Assembly (NCBI GenBank): GCA_964531265.1
Contig: CAZHDW010000036.1
Span: forward strand, 1-6,811
DNA from: Hominenteromicrobium sp964531265
GTDB lineage: Bacteria > Bacillota > Clostridia > Oscillospirales > Acutalibacteraceae
Length of the DNA stretch: 6,811 bases
Direction of reading: 5' to 3'
Positions 5,623 through 6,811 of this stretch are shown here, piece by piece. Every line of letters starts with the position of its first letter. The stretch's first letter is position 1. The notes beneath the pieces were generated by a model. That model saw only the letters and a list, made by a program, of their open reading frames with translations, did no database searches and was not told where the DNA came from. Made by a program: the position numbers and the translations under genes.

Positions 5623-6585
5623 TCAATCCTCCTGCTTGCCGAGGAGAGCAGCGCCGATGATGCCGGCATCGTTGCCCAGAGCAGCCTTGCAGATCTTTGT
5701 TCTGTTTTCGGGGTTGAAGCCATATGTATCGGCCAGAACATGCTCTCTTACCGGGCCGAGAAGGGTTTCGCCCTCGTTGCAGATACCGCCGCCGATGCAG
5801 AGAACTGCCGGCTGGAAGATATTGATCATATCTGCGAGACCGATGGAGAGGTACTTGATGTACTCATCAACAGCAGCCTTACCGTTCAGGTCACCTGCAC
5901 GCATAGCGTCAAATGCAGTTCTGCCGTTTACCTTGTTGATGTCGCCATCAACGATCTGCCAGATCGGGGACTCCTTCGGAGCCTGCTCCATATACTTCTT
6001 TGTTGTGTTGATAAGGCCTGTAGCGGAAGCATAGGTCTCCCAGCAGCCCTTTCTGCCGCATGTGCACTGACGACCGTCAACAACGATGACTGTATGACCG
6101 AGCTCGCCGCCTGCATAGTTGCTGCCGGAGTACACCTTACCGTCGATGATGATGCCGCCGCCGACACCTGTGCCGAGTGTGATAGCCAGAGCATGCTTTG
6201 CACCCTTAAGTGCGCCTGCCTGATACTCACCGTATGCAGCTGCGTTAGCGTCGTTCTCGATTACAACAAGCTTGCCGCCTGCGCGCTCGGAAACCATGTC
6301 GCGAAGCTTGAAATTCTTGAAATACAGGTTGTTGGCAAATTCGATGATACCTGTTGCACGGTTAACTGTGCCCGGGCAGCCGATGCCGATCCACGGAACA
6401 TCGTCAAAAGTAAGGTTAGCCTTTTCCAGAGCTTCCTTGCAAGCATCGAGGATTGTGTCGCAGAAAACTTCCTCGGAACAGGGAACCGGAGTTTTGATGG
6501 AAGCCTTAGCAATGATCTGATTGCTTTCATCAACAATACCGACGGCTATATTTGTGCCGCCTACGTCTACACCAAGATAGTACAT
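5623..6585 (-). CDS. glk: Glucokinase, ROK family
   Basis: This enzyme phosphorylates glucose with ATP to glucose 6-phosphate (EC 2.7.1.2) at the entry to glycolysis. The 320-residue protein shows the ATP phosphate-binding motif DVGGTN (7-12), catalytic Asp112 in ENDANAAAYGE (110-120), and LGTGVGGG (137-144). The ROK signature follows: Glu161 and His164 in GGELGH, then the zinc cysteines Cys174, Cys176 and Cys181 in CTCGRKGCWE. No N-terminal helix-turn-helix is present, so it is a kinase rather than a ROK repressor. I chose the ATG at 6585, preceded by AAAGGAG 8 nt upstream; an in-frame ATG at 6657 would add 24 residues from the promoter and leader and lies upstream of the predicted transcript start. 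It heads the operon with galM. Other hexoses or N-acetylhexosamines are possible substrates in ROK proteins, but length and motifs match Firmicute glucokinases best. Confidence 0.95.
   Translation of the reverse strand: MYYLGVDVGGTNIAVGIVDESNQIIAKASIKTPVPCSEEVFCDTILDACKEALEKANLTFDDVPWIGIGCPGTVNRATGIIEFANNLYFKNFKLRDMVSERAGGKLVVIENDANAAAYGEYQAGALKGAKHALAITLGTGVGGGIIIDGKVYSGSNYAGGELGHTVIVVDGRQCTCGRKGCWETYASATGLINTTKKYMEQAPKESPIWQIVDGDINKVNGRTAFDAMRAGDLNGKAAVDEYIKYLSIGLADMINIFQPAVLCIGGGICNEGETLLGPVREHVLADTYGFNPENRTKICKAALGNDAGIIGAALLGKQED
5628..5633 (-). promoter_or_regulatory. Ribosome binding site of galM inside the glk coding end
   Basis: AGGAGG on the minus strand spans the CAG GAG GAT codons at the end of glk and lies 11 nt before the galM ATG. 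Ribosomes finishing glk would pass over it, which favours coupled translation. Confidence 0.75.
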
Positions 6586-6614
6586 AATACGAACTCCTTT
6601 GAATTGATAATTAT

Positions 6615-6637
6615 CCGGGTAAATATAGATATCCCGG
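6615..6637. repeat. Dyad in the glk-galM leader
   Basis: CCGGG (6615-6619) and CCCGG (6633-6637) form a 5-bp GC inverted repeat around 13 AT-rich bases. It lies between the predicted transcript start (about 6642) and the ribosome site. It could be a repressor operator or an mRNA hairpin; its function is not shown by the sequence. Confidence 0.35.
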
Positions 6638-6648
6638 CCATTACTAAT

Positions 6649-6678
6649 AGTATACAATATTTGAACGGTGTTTGTAAA
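6649..6678 (-). promoter_or_regulatory. Promoter of the glk-galM operon
   Basis: On the minus strand TTTACA (6673-6678) precedes TATACT (6649-6654) with an 18-bp spacer. Each box is one base off consensus. The predicted start is near 6642, giving a leader of about 57 nt. Confidence 0.75.
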
Positions 6679-6748
6679 TGAAAATCCGAAAAATTATTCG
6701 ATGTTTTTAGGATTTGTAATACTTGATTTTACACCTGCATTGTGTTAT

Positions 6749-6754
6749 TATAAT
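6749..6754 (+). promoter_or_regulatory. -10 box of the tRNA-Leu gene
   Basis: A perfect TATAAT sits 19 nt before the tRNA 5' end, as expected for its promoter. Nearby -35-like boxes are badly spaced: TTTACA (6728-6733) at 15 bp and TTGATT (6723-6728) at 20 bp. The -35 therefore remains unassigned. Confidence 0.6.
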
Positions 6755-6773
6755 TCAGTATTCTGAAATATAT

Positions 6774-6811
6774 GCCGCTATGGTGGAATAGGCAGACACA
6801 AGGGACTTAAA
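6774..6811 (+). tRNA. tRNA-Leu, anticodon UAA, 5' part only (cut by window edge)
   Basis: The sequence begins with the acceptor arm GCCGCTA, then TG and a D arm with stem GTG/CAC and the leucine-type GGAATAGGCAGA region. It continues into the anticodon stem AGGGA and loop CTTAAA. The loop puts TAA at 6808-6810, reading UUA and UUG leucine codons. The window ends at position 37 of the tRNA, so the long variable arm typical of class II tRNA-Leu and the 3' half are not seen. Confidence 0.88.

Noticed and set aside
6586..6657. N-terminal extension of glucokinase
   Set aside because: It would begin within the promoter, upstream of the predicted transcript start. The conserved ROK start (MYYLGVDVGGTN) follows a good ribosome site.
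5572..6681. A 369-codon open frame on the plus strand, antisense to glk
   Set aside because: It lies opposite a clear ROK glucokinase. Its translation is rich in Cys, Ala and Val with no recognisable motif, and it starts inside galM. It is a by-product of the glk codon pattern.
1..6811. A novel multi-gene system or genomic island next to the tRNA genes
   Set aside because: Both tRNA genes have their own promoters. There is no integrase and no direct repeat of a tRNA 3' end, and all neighbours are recognisable housekeeping or metabolic genes without a shared odd theme.

Overview
The window looks like an ordinary chromosomal stretch from a low-to-mid GC Gram-positive anaerobe, most likely a member of Clostridia (Lachnospiraceae/Oscillospiraceae-like). 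This rests on the AT-rich intergenic DNA, strong sigma-A type promoters, AAAGGAG-type ribosome binding sites, a ROK glucokinase with the CxCGxxGCWE zinc motif, a one-step lysine-pathway Ddh, and a stand-alone PduL-type phosphotransacylase. The taxonomic call is inference. There are seven protein genes, one complete tRNA and one tRNA cut by the window edge. No mobile element, CRISPR array, prophage or defence gene was seen.

Left part (1-2480). A tRNA-Pro(GGG) is read leftwards from its own promoter into a perfect hairpin terminator. Diverging from it, on the plus strand, is a D-2-hydroxyacid dehydrogenase family gene of unknown substrate behind a near-consensus promoter. It is followed by ddh (meso-diaminopimelate dehydrogenase), which has its own TATAAT box. 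ddh ends at a hairpin terminator shared with the convergent gene on the right.

Middle (2481-4087). A family 4 (Fe-S) uracil-DNA glycosylase is on the minus strand. A divergent phosphate acyltransferase of the PduL family is on the plus strand, with a roughly 95-nt leader and a strong terminator. A long, nearly perfect hairpin at 4038-4085 separates this block from the convergent minus-strand genes.

Right part (4088-6811). Read leftwards, a ROK glucokinase and aldose 1-epimerase (galM) form a tight two-gene operon: the gap is 6 bp and the galM ribosome binding site lies inside the last glk codons. The operon ends at a terminator. A small Nudix hydrolase of the Ap4A hydrolase type follows, and its likely promoter overlaps that terminator. 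At the far right a tRNA-Leu(UAA) begins on the plus strand and runs off the window.

Functionally the genes are mostly separate housekeeping units: hexose entry into glycolysis (GalM interconverts sugar anomers, Glk phosphorylates glucose), acyl-phosphate formation for ATP in fermentation (PduL), lysine and cell-wall DAP supply (Ddh), DNA uracil repair, and nucleotide clean-up (Nudix). No gene-free stretch exceeds 300 bases. I found no convincing evidence of a previously undescribed system here; the findings are modest regulatory and protein-level oddities.
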